A stretch of 64,000 nucleotides of DNA from Valencia hispanica (Eukaryota > Chordata > Actinopteri > Cyprinodontiformes > Valenciidae), in NCBI GenBank assembly GCA_963556495.2, contig OY747701.1:42766001-42830000 (forward strand), written 5' to 3'. This document shows positions 21,063 to 32,892 of the stretch, one piece after another. The notes beneath the pieces were generated by a model. The model ran no database searches. It worked only from the letters and a program-made list of their open reading frames with translations, and was not told the origin of the DNA. Position numbers and translations under genes: made by a program. Positions within the stretch are counted from its first letter, which is position 1. Each line of letters starts with the position of its first letter.

Positions 21063-22429
21063 GTAGAGAGGGCCAGAACTTCAGGTTGAAAATCACTGTT
21101 AGTTTAACATTGTTGCTGGTTTTAAGCTTATCCACTTTAAACTTAGCTACTACCTCACAGTCATCTATCTTTTACACCACAACTAGCACTCAAACTTCTA
21201 TCTTTATTAAATCCCTCTTTCTTTGTCTTCATTTACTTACCTTCATTTAACTCTGATGTTGTAAACTCCTCAGCTCCTCAAACCTCCCCTGTCCTTTTAT
21301 CTCACGCCCCCTCTGTTCCATCTTCTTATCCTTTGCTGATTCCCCTGCTCTCTAAATTAGCATAGAGGGCCTGAGGTACATGGTTTCTTATGTATTGATC
21401 TATCCATTTTTAATGGCTTCCCAGAGCAGGAACCATCCTATGCAGGTTCTGCTGGATCAGTGACGCTGTCAGGGCTTGTTGGCACTCCATGCTTCTTAGA
21501 ACAAGAACAGACGACCTTGGAGGTCCATTAAGTATCCTCTCAGGGGACACAGACTGGTCCATCAACCATGGTCCCACATGACAATAAGAGCCATTTTTTT
21601 TGTACTGAATGTAGATAAATACAATGAACAAAAAACTGACTGCATAGCCTGTGCAGATAACGTTTTTAATATTGCATTAAACATATTTTAATATCTACAG
21701 TGTAAATAGGGGCAATTTAGTACAGTGAACTGAATATGAAACCCTTAACCTTCCTTTTTACAGCCTGTCAAATCAGATACCAACAATTTTGACTAATCAG
21801 AATTTCACGGCATGCTTATCCTTACTGAGCATTACTAATAAGAAGAGAAACTCAATATCCACTTAGGACTATGAGATCACTGGAGGTCACTGGAATATAA
21901 GTAAAGAACATTTTAAAAGAAACGTTAATTAAGAGATCACATAAAATTTAAGACCAAATTAATTATTATATATACTGAGTCTGTTAAAAAAATTGTTAGC
22001 TTTTTTTTTTTCTATCAGCTCATACACTAATGCCTTCAGTGTTAGTAAAAGATTTAAGACATGAATGTGGAGATGAATATAGGTTAACATCTAGTCACAA
22101 ATGATAAATGTGTGACTTTGAGAAACTGTAGGTTTCTAGTCTTTTAAGTAATTTTCTTGGAAGATTATTTTCTCTGGATTTTTAGTCTTTTGAATAATTT
22201 TTTTTTATAAATTCTACTCCTGGAGCTCCATTTGTTTTATGAATGATTAATATTTTTATGTAAGTGTATAAATATATAAAATTTACTGTTAGATGCTTAT
22301 TAACAGGATGTAAATATGTTATAGATAGATGTGTAGATATTTAATTCAGAGAAAGCTAATTTGAATAAATAAAAATGTTAAATATGATGTAGATAATGTT
22401 CTCCCTATGGTCCATTGAATCAATCTCTG
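21063..22429. other. Unassigned AT-rich DNA
   Basis: No gene or element recognised. A pyrimidine-rich stretch lies at about 21100-21350. The rest is AT-rich simple sequence. Confidence 0.5.
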
Positions 22430-22900
22430 ACTAGGATAGAGACAAGTATTTTGGTGTGTTGTTCATGTATGATGGCAGGATAGAGCATGAGACAGATTGG
22501 GGCCTCATCTGCATTAATGCAGGTGCGTTTCCAGTCTGCTTTTGAAGAAGAAATCACTGAATTTAAAAGCAAAGCTGAAGATTTACCAATCCATCTATGT
22601 TCCAGCCCTCACCTATGGTCAAGGGATATGGATCACAACTCTAAGAGATCCTGTAAACAAGTGGCCGAACTGAAGTTCCTCTGTAGAGCGGCTGGGATAG
22701 CTTTTACATATAAAACAAGGATATCTATCATCTGGGGGGAGCTCAGAGTGGAGCCACTGTTCCTTTGCATTGAAAGGAGTCAGTTCTGGTGGTTTGAGCC
22801 TCTGATCAGCATGCCTCCTGGGCACTTCCCCTCTGATGTTTTCTGGGAACGTCTCACTGGGAGGGGACCCTGGGGCAGAACCAAAGCCGTCATTTAGTGT
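22430..22900 (+). mobile_element. LINE C-terminal fragment (RTE-like or related)
   Basis: The pieces KYFGVLF, RIEHETD, QIGASSALMQVRFQSAFEEE, AELKFLCRAAGIAF, WGELRVEPLFLCIERSQFWW, and MPPGHFPSDVFWERLTGRGP match the well-known C-terminal end of a dispersed fish LINE (expected style: KYLGVLF...ERSQLRWLGHLVRMPPGRLP). Several frameshifts occur. The 136-codon frame at 22487-22897 covers most of it. The RT core is absent. The clade is not certain from motifs alone. Confidence 0.65.
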
Positions 22901-23074
22901 GAATTTAATGCTGTATCCAATTGCAGACAGGGGCTTGGGTGGATCATGGTGGAATTTTATTAGTGAAATCAGAAAATGTACAACTAAACAACAAAAAGAA
23001 CATGAAGCACATTTAGATTACCAGTGAAGAACAAAAATTATGTGAACTTTAATAAGGAGGAAGAAATGGAAATA

Positions 23075-23205
23075 CTGCGATGGACTGGTGACCTGTCCAG
23101 GGTGTACCCCGGCTCTCGCCCCGTGACTGCTGGAGATACGCACCAGCCCCCCCACAACCCTGCATAGGATGGACGGGTACAAATAATGGATGGATGGATG
23201 GAATG
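23075..23205 (+). mobile_element. SINE 3' tail fragment ending in (GGAT)n
   Basis: TGCGATGGACTGGTGACCTG, CCAGGGTGTACCCCGG, CTCTCGCCCC, ACTGCTGGAGATACGCACC, then CCCTGCATAGGATGGACGGG and an ATGG-repeat tail. It matches the 3' half of the SINE at 39117-39500. The tRNA-related head is missing, so it is 5'-truncated. Confidence 0.75.
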
Positions 23206-23330
23206 GAAACATTTGATTCAAGTGAGGAAATCAGGTGTCTGGGAAAAGCTGTGTAAGGGAGAAAACAGGCAGGCTGAGAGACGGTGAATAATAAACACGA
23301 ATTAACTAAAGAATCACAGAAAGTACAAAC

Positions 23331-23386
23331 GGATGGATGGATGGATGGATGGATGGATGGATGGATGGATGGATGGATGGATGGAT
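23331..23386. repeat. (GGAT)14 microsatellite
   Basis: An uninterrupted GGAT array, about 56 bp. Probably seeded by a SINE tail like the one at 23188-23203, with later expansion. Confidence 0.95.
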
Positions 23387-23460
23387 TACAACTACACAGC
23401 AAAACCTTTGAATGATTTCTCCATTCATTTATTTTCAATAAATGTTTGAATGTGATATTC

Positions 23461-25795
23461 AGTTCAATTGAATTCAAACATACTTTATTATTCCCAGAGG
23501 GAAATTAAGTGTTGTTGTAGCTCATATAATTAATTCTTTAAGGATTTGTTGTAGCTTATGATGACTGTGGGCAGAAAGGATTTCCTGTAGCAATCTGTGT
23601 TGCAGCGAAACTGAAGAAGCCTCAGACTGAAGACACTCTGTTGTTGTAGGATAGTCTCATGAAGATGATGCTCAGGGTGGTCCATAATATTTTGGATTTT
23701 ATGAAGAATCCTTCTTTGCATCATCATCTCCAGTGATTCCACAGCAGTGCCAACAACAGAACCAGCCTTCTTAATCAGGTTGTTTAGCCTTTTTGAGTCC
23801 CTGGCTCTGATGCTGCTACCCCAACAGATGATGGCTAAAGAGATTACACTCTCCACAACAGATTTGTAGATTTGCACCACCTTGCTGCTAACCTTGAAGG
23901 AACTAAGCCTCCTCAAGAAGTACAGTCTGCTCTGTCCCTTCTTGTACACTGCTTCGCTGTTCAGTCTCCAGTCCAGTCTTGTGTCCAGGTGAACTCCGAG
24001 CGTTTTATACTCCTCAACTACCTCCACTTCTTCTCCGATGATGGAAACACTGTTTGACTTATCCCTGTTTCTTCTGAAATCCACAATCATCTCATTTGTT
24101 TTGTTCACATTCAAGGTAAGATGATTATTTCCACACCATGTCACAAAGCGGTCCACCAGCTGTCTGTATTCAGCCTCTTGTCCATCTCTGATACACCCGA
24201 CAATTGCAGAGTCCTCTGAGTATTTCTCTAGATGACAGGTCTCTGATTTGTACTGGAAGTCTGAGGTGTACAGAGTGAAAAGCAATGGTGAGAGTACGGT
24301 CCCCTGTGGTGCTCCTGACCACCTGGTTTGACACACAATTCTTCAGTCTCACAAACTGTGGTCTGTTTGTCAGGTAGTCATTGATCCAGGCAATTATTGA
24401 GGGCTCCAATTGTGTCTTCAGGAGTTTCTAACAAAGCAAATCAGGCTGAATTACATTAAAGCAATGGAGAAATCAAAGAACACGATCCTCACAGTGCTGC
24501 CTGATTTGCCCAGATGACAGTTGGTTGGTTGAAGCAGGTGGGTGATGGTGTCTCCAACTCTATGGTGATAAGCAAACTGATAGCGGGTCCTGATATGTTC
24601 TAGTTTGCTTACTCAGGGGGGCCAACAGGAGTCTCTCCAGGACCTTTGTGATGTGGGATGTCAGGGCAACAGGTCTATAGTCATTGATGACTGATGGGTG
24701 AGTTCTCTTTGGTAGTGGAACAAGACATGATGTCTCTCACAACACTGGAACCTTCTCCTGAGTTAGGCTAAGGTTGAAGAGGTGCTGCAGAATCCACAGA
24801 GCTGCTCTGCACAGGCCTTCAGGATTCTGAGGCTGACAGCATCTGGACCTACAGCCTTGTTCTGGTTCAGTTTCTCCAGCTGCCTTTTCACTTGACTTTT
24901 AGAGACAGAAAAGTGGTGGGGCAAAGGAGGTAGCAGCATCTCCTGACTTGGTTGAAGACAAACTTGTTGAATCAGAAGAGTTCATGGCTGAGCTGAAGGA
25001 TAAAACATCCACAGCTCTCCTGTGGGTCAGAGGCGGGTGGGATGTCTGTTTGACTGGGAACAGTAGAGGAGGATGCTGAGCTAGATCCTGAACTGAACCT
25101 GTTGAAGAATGTGTTCAGTTCATTGGCTCTGTCTAGACTTCCATCTATCCAATCCTTCCCGTGCTTAAAGCCTGTGATATTTTTCACTCCTGACCAGACA
25201 CCTCCTTGTTCCTCCATGCTGTCTCTGATCTTGACCTTAAGTTCCTTCTGTATACTCTTCAATAATTCCCTGTCTCCCTCCCTGAAGGCTCTTTTTTTCT
25301 TGTTTAGCAGTTCCTTCAGGTCACTGGTGATCCAGGGTTTGTTATTTGGGAAGCATCTCACTGTTCTGGTGGGGATGATGTTGTCCACACAGAAGTTTAT
25401 ATAGGCAGTCACACACTCAGTCTCGGCATTGATGTCCTCTCCATGTGCTTGGCAAAGTGCCATCCAGTCTGTGGTCTCAAAACAACCCTGGAGGGCTTCT
25501 TTAGCTTTAGCTTTAGCTGTATGCATCCTTTACATTTGCATAAAACAAATCCAAGATCTTGTTTTCTCTTGTGGAGCAGTTGACAAACTGTTGAAATGTT
25601 AGAAGGGTAGTAGAGAGCGAGGCATGATTAAAATCACTAGATATTGCCACAAATGCATTGAGGTGCTGGGTCTGTAGCTTAGCGACAACAGAACTGATGA
25701 CATCACATGCATTGTTGGCAACGGCTGAAGGTGAAATGTAAACAACTTCCAAATTAACACTGGTGAACTCTCTTGGTAAATAATATGGACGAAAA
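23461..25795 (-). mobile_element. Rex1-type LINE, antisense, 5'-truncated
   Basis: A single long LINE copy with its 3' tail at 23461-23500 (TTCAATTGAATTC next to TTCCCAGAGGGAAATT in plus orientation) and its 5' edge at about 25795 within the endonuclease (FRPYYLPREFTSVNL). It abuts a second Rex1 3' fragment facing the other way. The order of parts and the short 3' UTR fit the fish Rex1/Babar group. Confidence 0.82.
23530..25790 (-). pseudogene. Rex1-type endonuclease-RT remnant
   Basis: Minus-strand order: SFRPYYLPREFTSVNLEVVY and SSDFNHASL (degenerate GDFN motif, about 25610), then a linker with NNKPWITSDLKELLNKKKRA (about 25350), RFSSGSSSASSSTVPSQTDI, RT fragments around 24900-24400 with several frame breaks, IIAWINDYLTNRPQFVRLKN, SGAPQGTVLSPLLFTLYTSD (about 24315-24260) and the active-site region KYSEDSAIVG at 24196-24225. 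The usual box in this group is FSDD; here the first Asp codon is GAG (Glu) at 24214-24216, which should abolish catalysis. The C-terminus ends at 23530 with YNKSLKN. Confidence 0.82.
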
Positions 25796-26266
25796 CTGTA
25801 CTTCTTAAGGAAGTTTAGATCCTTCAAGGTTTGCAGCAAGATGCTGCAGATCTTCTACGAGTCTGTTATGGAGAGTGTGATCTCTTCAGTCATCATCTGT
25901 TGGGGTAGCAGCATCAGAGCCAGGGACTAAAAAAAGCTAAACAACCTGATAAAAACGGCTGGTTCTGTTCTGGAGTTGACTGTGTAACATCTGGAGATGA
26001 TGATGCAAAGAAGGATTCTTCATAAAATCCAAAAAATTATGGACCACCCTGAGCATCCTCTTCATGAGACTATCCTATAACAACAGAGTGTCTTCAGTCT
26101 GAGGCTTCTTCAGTTTCGCAGCAACACAGATTGCTACAGGAAATCCTTCCTGCCCACAGTCATCATGATCTACAACAACTCCTTAAATAATTAATTGTAT
26201 GAGCTAGAACAACACTTGATTTCCCTCTGGGATTAATGAAGTATTTTTGAATTGAATTGAATTCAG
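25796..26266 (+). mobile_element. Rex1-type LINE 3' fragment, sense
   Basis: It starts YFLRKFRSFKVCSKMLQIFY and continues ESVMESVISSVIICWGSSIR with a TAA soon after, followed by degraded C-terminal codons and the tail TTTTTGAATTGAATTGAATT at about 26244-26266. It is the same 3' region as 23461-23930 in inverted orientation. Stops and small indels are present. Confidence 0.8.
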
Positions 26267-29046
26267 ATCTCTGTCTGCTCACATTGTCATGAATTCTGGC
26301 TGAGAGATGCGTATGGTATTGTGTTGGTGAAACTGCTGTGACTTTATTATTGCAGTTTACAAAAATATTTTACAAACACTCAAGCAACTAACTACATTAC
26401 CTTTTTCCAATAAAACTGAATACCAATATCCAGCAAGAGGGGTTGAAATATAAAAAAGTGCACATAAATATGCACTCTCAGAAAAGGTTTATCTAAAGAC
26501 ATGAATACAATTAAATACATCAGAGACACAACATTTCTAGCTCAGAGCTCAAAGCAACCCCCAGGGTTTTTACCCTTTCTGACAGCAAGTCAGGTGGGCC
26601 TGTTCTCCAGCTGCTAGCTCACAGATAGCCAGAAACTTGTCTAATGAGATCACTGCCATCCAATTCAGTGAGGGTCAGGGCTCATTTCATGCAATTCATT
26701 TTTAATTGGTCTCGAATCTAATCCATTTCATAACGCCTGCTCTGGTGCTCATCTCGCCTTGAGCTTGCTGAGTGACACAGGAATTCCCTTGATGATGTTT
26801 TCTATTTGTTATTAGCCTGAAATATGGTGTTTCTGTTGTTTGGTTAGCTGTTGGTATTGATGGAGGAGAAATTTTCCAGAGTTGTGAATGATGCAGTGCC
26901 GTTGCCCTTTAGATCTAATTATGTTGTTTCATGAACTTGATAAGATATGGATATGTTTCTTGTTTGTACCCTTTTTAAAGACTTTTACAAACACAATCAG
27001 AAGTATGACTAAAACTCTGTCATACATTCATTTGTACAGGAAAGCAGAATGAGAACTGATTGGGTTGTTTCTAAGTAACTACACCAAACAGAGAACTTGA
27101 CCCAAGGCTACTTAAGTAGAACTGATCAATAGTGTGTAAGTCTTTAGTTTCGATGTTCAAGGAAATATCAACATGGATCTCTTTCTGTTCACCAATAAAA
27201 AATTTAAAAATTCAAGACTAAAGTACTTATTTTTCCAGTATTTCAACACCTCAAATAAGTCTTTTCAGACACCTCTCCTTTTAGTTACTTTATTTTCTGG
27301 GACCTTCCTTTTTTTTCTGTGTATGGTGTGTGCCGAAGCTGTACCTCCCTCTTTGCCTCCATCAAGATGTCACTTCTAATTTGCTGTTTGTGCTGACTCC
27401 ATCCCTGCTAGCAATCAGCGAAGAAGACATCCATTACTCCTTGTCGTGACAGATCCCCTCAGACTCCCGCTGGACCTTAATGACACCTGACAGAACACAG
27501 GTTTTCTACTTAGCAAACTGGCTCCCTCAGGGGCGGCCTATGGGGCCTATTTAGCTTACACGTTCTTGCATGGATAACAAAGAACTGACATGGGAAAAGT
27601 AGCACAGCATATTTGTGCTTTGGAAATGTTCCGCATAGATTCCGGTATTTTGGCTGTAATATTAGGATCATAAATAAATAGCTTGTCTGAGTAAATACAG
27701 ATTAACATCAGAAAAAGCTCAAATAGTATTTTATAGAGAAACCTTCAATATGTTCTCTCAACCTTTGTAACCAATTTTAAAAATAAAACTAAAGGTTTTT
27801 TCCCACTTCAGGTGTTTAGTCCATTTAAAATTAACTCTGGTTAGTTTCCCCTCTTGGTGTGACTCATTTGTGTATATGTGAACACAGCAATTGCACTAGG
27901 ATGTGTACCAAGACAACCTTACCCGTTTCGGTAAGACTCTCAGTATGGTTCCGAAAGTACTCTACAATGGTGTGAATTTGATCCGACCTCCAACGCAACT
28001 ACCAGTAGACACTGAAAGCATGTGCTAAACACCTTCCAGTAGCCAGGTTATGAACAGTGGAGTGTGGTAGGGTAAACAAACTGCCGTAATAAAACAATGG
28101 TGATGCGTCTTTTTTGCATAAAGCCCTATGCGACTTTCAAGACATCTTCTCAATATCATTTCATACTCTTCTCAGAAAATATTGCATGAAATGGTACAGA
28201 GAAACAAACTAATGCTATGATTAAATTTTCTTTTTTTTACTTGCTCAGAACACCCATCTGTGGACCCCTGGGGATTAGGAATCACAGCCGCCTGGTAATA
28301 CCTAAAATCCGCAAATACTAAAGATCCCCTCTAAAACTAGTTACTACCCACCTCTGACTGTAATTATATTTGGTTCTCTTGTCCGGGACACATGTAACCA
28401 ATAAACAGACTGAACATTCTCACATGGTTTGTGGTCATAGGTTTCGGATAGCTTGGATCTTTCTCTGTGTGAAAAGAAACCAAATAAAAAATGTTTACAG
28501 TAGCTAAAGATCATTTTCTGGCTACACAGTGAGTAATCTAAATAAGTTGGCTTATATATACAGATCATAACTCATCATAAGGCCTCTTTGTAAAACTGTT
28601 GTCTTATGCCAGTACAGTGAGCTGGCACATAAATTGTTTGGACCCATCATATAACAATCTCTACATTACATAGTTTTTGAGAGCCTCTTTCTATAATGTG
28701 TTATATTGTTGATATGAATAAAGAATTTTTGGAAGCCTAAGGAAAAGATCTAGCCAAAAGCAGAGAAATGAGCTGTGAATATGTATTTTAGAACTGATTG
28801 CACCTGTAAGGCCTGCCAACACATTAAATAACCCAGCCAGGGTTTTTGTTTATGAGGTATTGCATAGACGATATTGTGGTTCAATTAAGGACATTAAAAG
28901 AGCAAATCTATGTCTTTTGTCTTGTGAATGTGCTGTTAAATTTCTTCAGCAAGTGCAAAACAAATGTTTTGTAGAATCTTAAAATATTACAGAGACAATA
29001 AGTCAAATTGATATAGTAGCACTTGTTTTGATGTTTGTCTTTGAAA
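26267..29046. other. Unassigned AT-rich DNA
   Basis: No element or gene recognised. The open frame at 27173-27379 has a hydrophobic stretch (LLLVTLFSGTFLFFLCMVCA) but no start context, homologous motif or splice evidence. A moderately GC stretch near 27900-28120 might be an old DNA-transposon fragment. Confidence 0.45.
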
Positions 29047-29054
29047 ATTGAAAC

Positions 29055-29877
29055 TAGGGTTGGGCGATGTCCCCCAAATTGGCAGTTGACGATGTTTACA
29101 GTAAAACATCGTGATGGACGATGATATCGTCGCCTCGGGGGGATCTTTTTTATTTTTTTTACTATATCTCTTTACATAGGCCTAAAAAAAATGTTTTATT
29201 TATAAAGTAGGAAAAACCTTAATGTCGTAAACTGGACTTTAGTTATTTTACTACACTAATACATTATAAGTTGTAATACGTTGTACGTTTCAACTTGTAA
29301 TACATTTCACGCAGCTGCGTGAATCACTGAAAGAAATAATGAAGTGGCCACTTAAATGGGACCCACTGTACTCACCCGGGCTTTTTAACACATGGCACTC
29401 GGTTGCACGTAAGGGGAAAAAAAGAGACTAATGAACCGAGCTGTAAAGCACAACAATGTATTTTCGTGGTGGACCACTCGCTGATGCCAAAAAGTTAAAA
29501 AAAGAAATAAAACTTGACATCCGGATTTTGTCCTCAGTCACCCATAAGGAAGGCGGTCAGGATCCACCTACTACTCTAGGTCGTTCTCCTCCCAGGTAAC
29601 AGCCTGTGCGGCGATCCTTGCTCGCTTCTTAAAACAGAGGTGAAATAGTACTCACTGGCACATCTGCCTCGAGCTGCCTTTCTGCCGCTCTTAGTTAGCC
29701 TATATTCTCAATGTTTACAGAGCAGTCCCTGCAAAGTTTTTAGTTAAACTATAGAAGAGACTATAGGATTAGCGTGTGTCTGACAGGGAGGGGGGCCTGG
29801 CATCACAATGGTGGTTCTCCATCGTGATGTCAGTCAGCCATCACGATGGACGATGACATCGTCCACCCTCAACCCTA
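29055..29877. mobile_element. hAT MITE with intact 8-bp target duplication
   Basis: Ends TAGGGTTGGGCGATGTC and, in reverse complement, TAGGGTTGAGGGTGGACG. ATTGAAAC stands immediately outside both ends (29047-29054 and 29878-29885). Subterminal CATCGTGATGGACGATGA motifs occur near both ends in inverted orientation. No transposase is encoded in 823 bp. A second partial copy of the left end is at 38004-38069. The right end plus target duplication is followed by an exact 18-bp tandem repeat (29870-29887 and 29888-29905). Confidence 0.88.
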
Positions 29878-29905
29878 ATTGAAACATCAACCCTAATTGA
29901 AACAT

Positions 29906-32892
29906 AATAAAACATTAACCCTTAACCAACATATTTACACAGGGTTGCTATGTCATGCCTGAAGCTATTGCTCACAAGTAAATCACCCAAGGCAATAAAC
30001 TAATGAGGTTAGGACTTTTATTACTAATTCCTTGGGTGTAAAGATTCAGATCAATCATCAGAGTTTCTGATTATCATTTACATCACAAATATGTGTTCAG
30101 CTTCTTTGACGATCAGCATTTTTTCGACTTAACTAGACACTAGTGTTTGTTTATATTTCTCGCTTGTGTAGCTCAAGGCACAGCTTGTAACAATACAAAC
30201 TCTGTTACACAGAGAAAAGAAGATGTACAAATTATTGTTTGAACAGCAAATAAATTAGTAAGAAAAATAAACAGGGCAGAACGTTTGTTATCTTAACTGA
30301 CCCTATCGTAAAACTCTCCAAGCAACTACAACGGCTTTAGCTAGTTAGTTCTCTGTTTATGGCTGTTGCAACATGAACACAATGAATTATAACGGGAGAT
30401 GATTATAATAACAAATCATTGACCAAACATATAAACCTTGAGGATAGGATTAATAAAGATTATGTCTATCAAATTTCAAGAAAAAGATCAAAAGTGGATC
30501 ACCATTTGAGAATATAAAGGAGAAGCAGTTTTTAGGCAATAAAGGAGATGCAAAAACACACCAACCATTGCAAAAAAGTGTTATGAATTTATCAAATGCA
30601 AGTCGCCAATTACAATTATCTGTTCAAGCCACAAAAGGTTACACTCCTGTTAGTGTAACAGAAAACGAATTAAACAGTGTAGTACACAGTCAACCTACTT
30701 TATATTATCCTGTTTTTAATTAAATAAACAAATGTACATCAATCACATAATTGATTATCAAATAGGTATTTGTTATCGTTCTGCAGTCAAGTGTTACAAG
30801 GCATGAGGCACAGTGGAAGTACAGTATCAGCCCACACATACAATGAGCACACCTTAATAAAATTAAGAGGAATACCAAGTTGGTATGGTTGAGATAAAGA
30901 AGATATTGTCCTGCTTTTTTTACTTTAAAAAAGAGTTTGGGGTGTTTTCTAGTGTTAGTGTTTGTTAAGCTCTGTTCATATTTTAATTTTCATAACTTAT
31001 GGAGGGATGTCAAACTCTCCCAAGACTTGAATTTTTTTTTTTTTTAATGCGTTGCTTTTTTGGCTTAAAGGTTCTTTATTCATTAACAATGGATATGAAA
31101 AGGTAAAATACAAAAGGAGAGAAAACTGTAATCCCCCCCATCACACTCAATGTATATCCATCTTGCATTTTTTGTATCTGGCCTATACACAGCTGTAAAT
31201 GACTCTACAGTATCATCTCTCTACACTCTAGTGTAGTTTATGTGAACCAACAAATCTTGAAGAGATGTCATACATAGCACTAATAAAACTACTATGTTTT
31301 TTACATTGTTTTATTATAAGTTATTATGAGGTTTTTCTTCCAATCAAAAAAACAGACTTCTTGCTTGAGTAAAACAAATGTTAAACCTAAACTGCCAGAG
31401 GTGTGAATAGTTTTTGACATAATTTATGTGTCTTTGTAGTGCTTTTGATGCAATGATTTCTAGCAGGATCCAATCTTCTTTGACCCTCTCTTGATCTACC
31501 ATAAATATTTCCACTTTGCATACTGGATTGTTTTTTGCATTAACATATCACAGTAGGTGCTGTTGTTGCCATTCAGCTTATTCAATGATTTGTGTATACA
31601 AATATCTGTCTGAATAAACAAAGGGGAACAGCAGCAGCTTAAAGAGGACATCTTTTTGTGCTTATCAAGCACAATAGATGTGTCGAAAGAGCTAATGTAT
31701 CTGTCTTACCAGTGTCCTTGATGAGGATATTCTTTTTCTGAATGATGGGAGAGTGAGGATGAGGAGATTAATGGCAATAAAAACATGCCTAAGCACCTTC
31801 CTACTAAAGATGGTTGCCAGCTCATAAAGTGACTATTCACCTCGCTGCTGCCTCATAAATTGTTCTGTTACTGCCATAGACTGCTAGTGGCACATCTCCC
31901 CATCTACAACTATACAGATAAAAAGTTTAACTTATGTTTTCAGAAATGTATTTGTCTGTATTTGTAGTCTGTACAAGCACTACCAGACTTACAATAGCAC
32001 TGCCCCTGCAGAACCTTCCCCATGTAGGAGTTCTTAAATTGCATTCTCATTCAAATAGCTAAGATCACACTGAATTAATTACTGAATTGCTCAGAATCGT
32101 CAGATATATCATGTTTTGCACATAACTGGCCCCTGCAACCTGCTCACCCAACCCAAGGAGTCCACTGGCATGTAAAATTTAAAAACTAAAGTGCCTTCAA
32201 ATGGTTGTTGGCAATGAAAATTAATGGCAGTCCATGACAGTAAAGCCACATTGCACCATAAAAACTGCTCTGGATCCACATTAGCTTCAGGGACCAGTTT
32301 AAAAAATATATAATTTTACGTTCAGGTTTGTGTCTTGCTGAATCCCCGTGGCTGACTTATAACTGGTTGTTATGAAAACAGAACATTATTGCATTTTACA
32401 CCCCTTTATGCTCTGTTTTAGGCCAAAATATTTGAAAGACCAATACTATAAAAGAGAGACAGGGCAAGTAAAACAAAATATAAAAAAAACATCCAGAATT
32501 TTTTACTCTGACTAAAACACTTCATGGAGAGCTGAAATTTTACTAATATGAAAAACCCAGATTTTATTCATCCTTACCCTATCTTATTTAGAAAAAGTTT
32601 TTTTGTATTTCCCATCTGTTATTGTGTGATTGATGAGTGAGGTTGGCAGTGTAAGAGAGGACCTCATAACCTTACACATTAGCACAAAAGCACTTGAAAG
32701 TTTATTCTATCCTAATGCCCATTGAATATGGAGTAAAACAATAAAAGAGCATTTTCTGTTGGACTGTAAGTGAATTTTAACATTAAAATGTAAAAAGTAA
32801 ATCTGTTTAAACTATCATCTATTCTATTCTTGAATCACCAATGGACTGAACAGTCTCTGGTTTAATGATTCAGACAATATATAACAAATGCA
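29906..32892. other. Unassigned AT-rich DNA
   Basis: Nothing recognisable over 3 kb: no open frame above chance, no repeat structure beyond short A/T runs (for example T at 31031-31045). Confidence 0.5.

Noticed and set aside
23331..23386. CRISPR-like or other regularly spaced array
   Set aside because: It is a pure GGAT microsatellite without spacers; no spaced repeat array exists in the window.
23461..26266. Twin-priming inversion of one Rex1 RNA
   Set aside because: Both oppositely oriented segments cover the same 3' region, whereas twin priming joins different, non-overlapping parts.
27173..27379. Small membrane protein with a hydrophobic segment
   Set aside because: AT-rich DNA often encodes Phe and Leu runs by chance; no conserved motif or supporting context.
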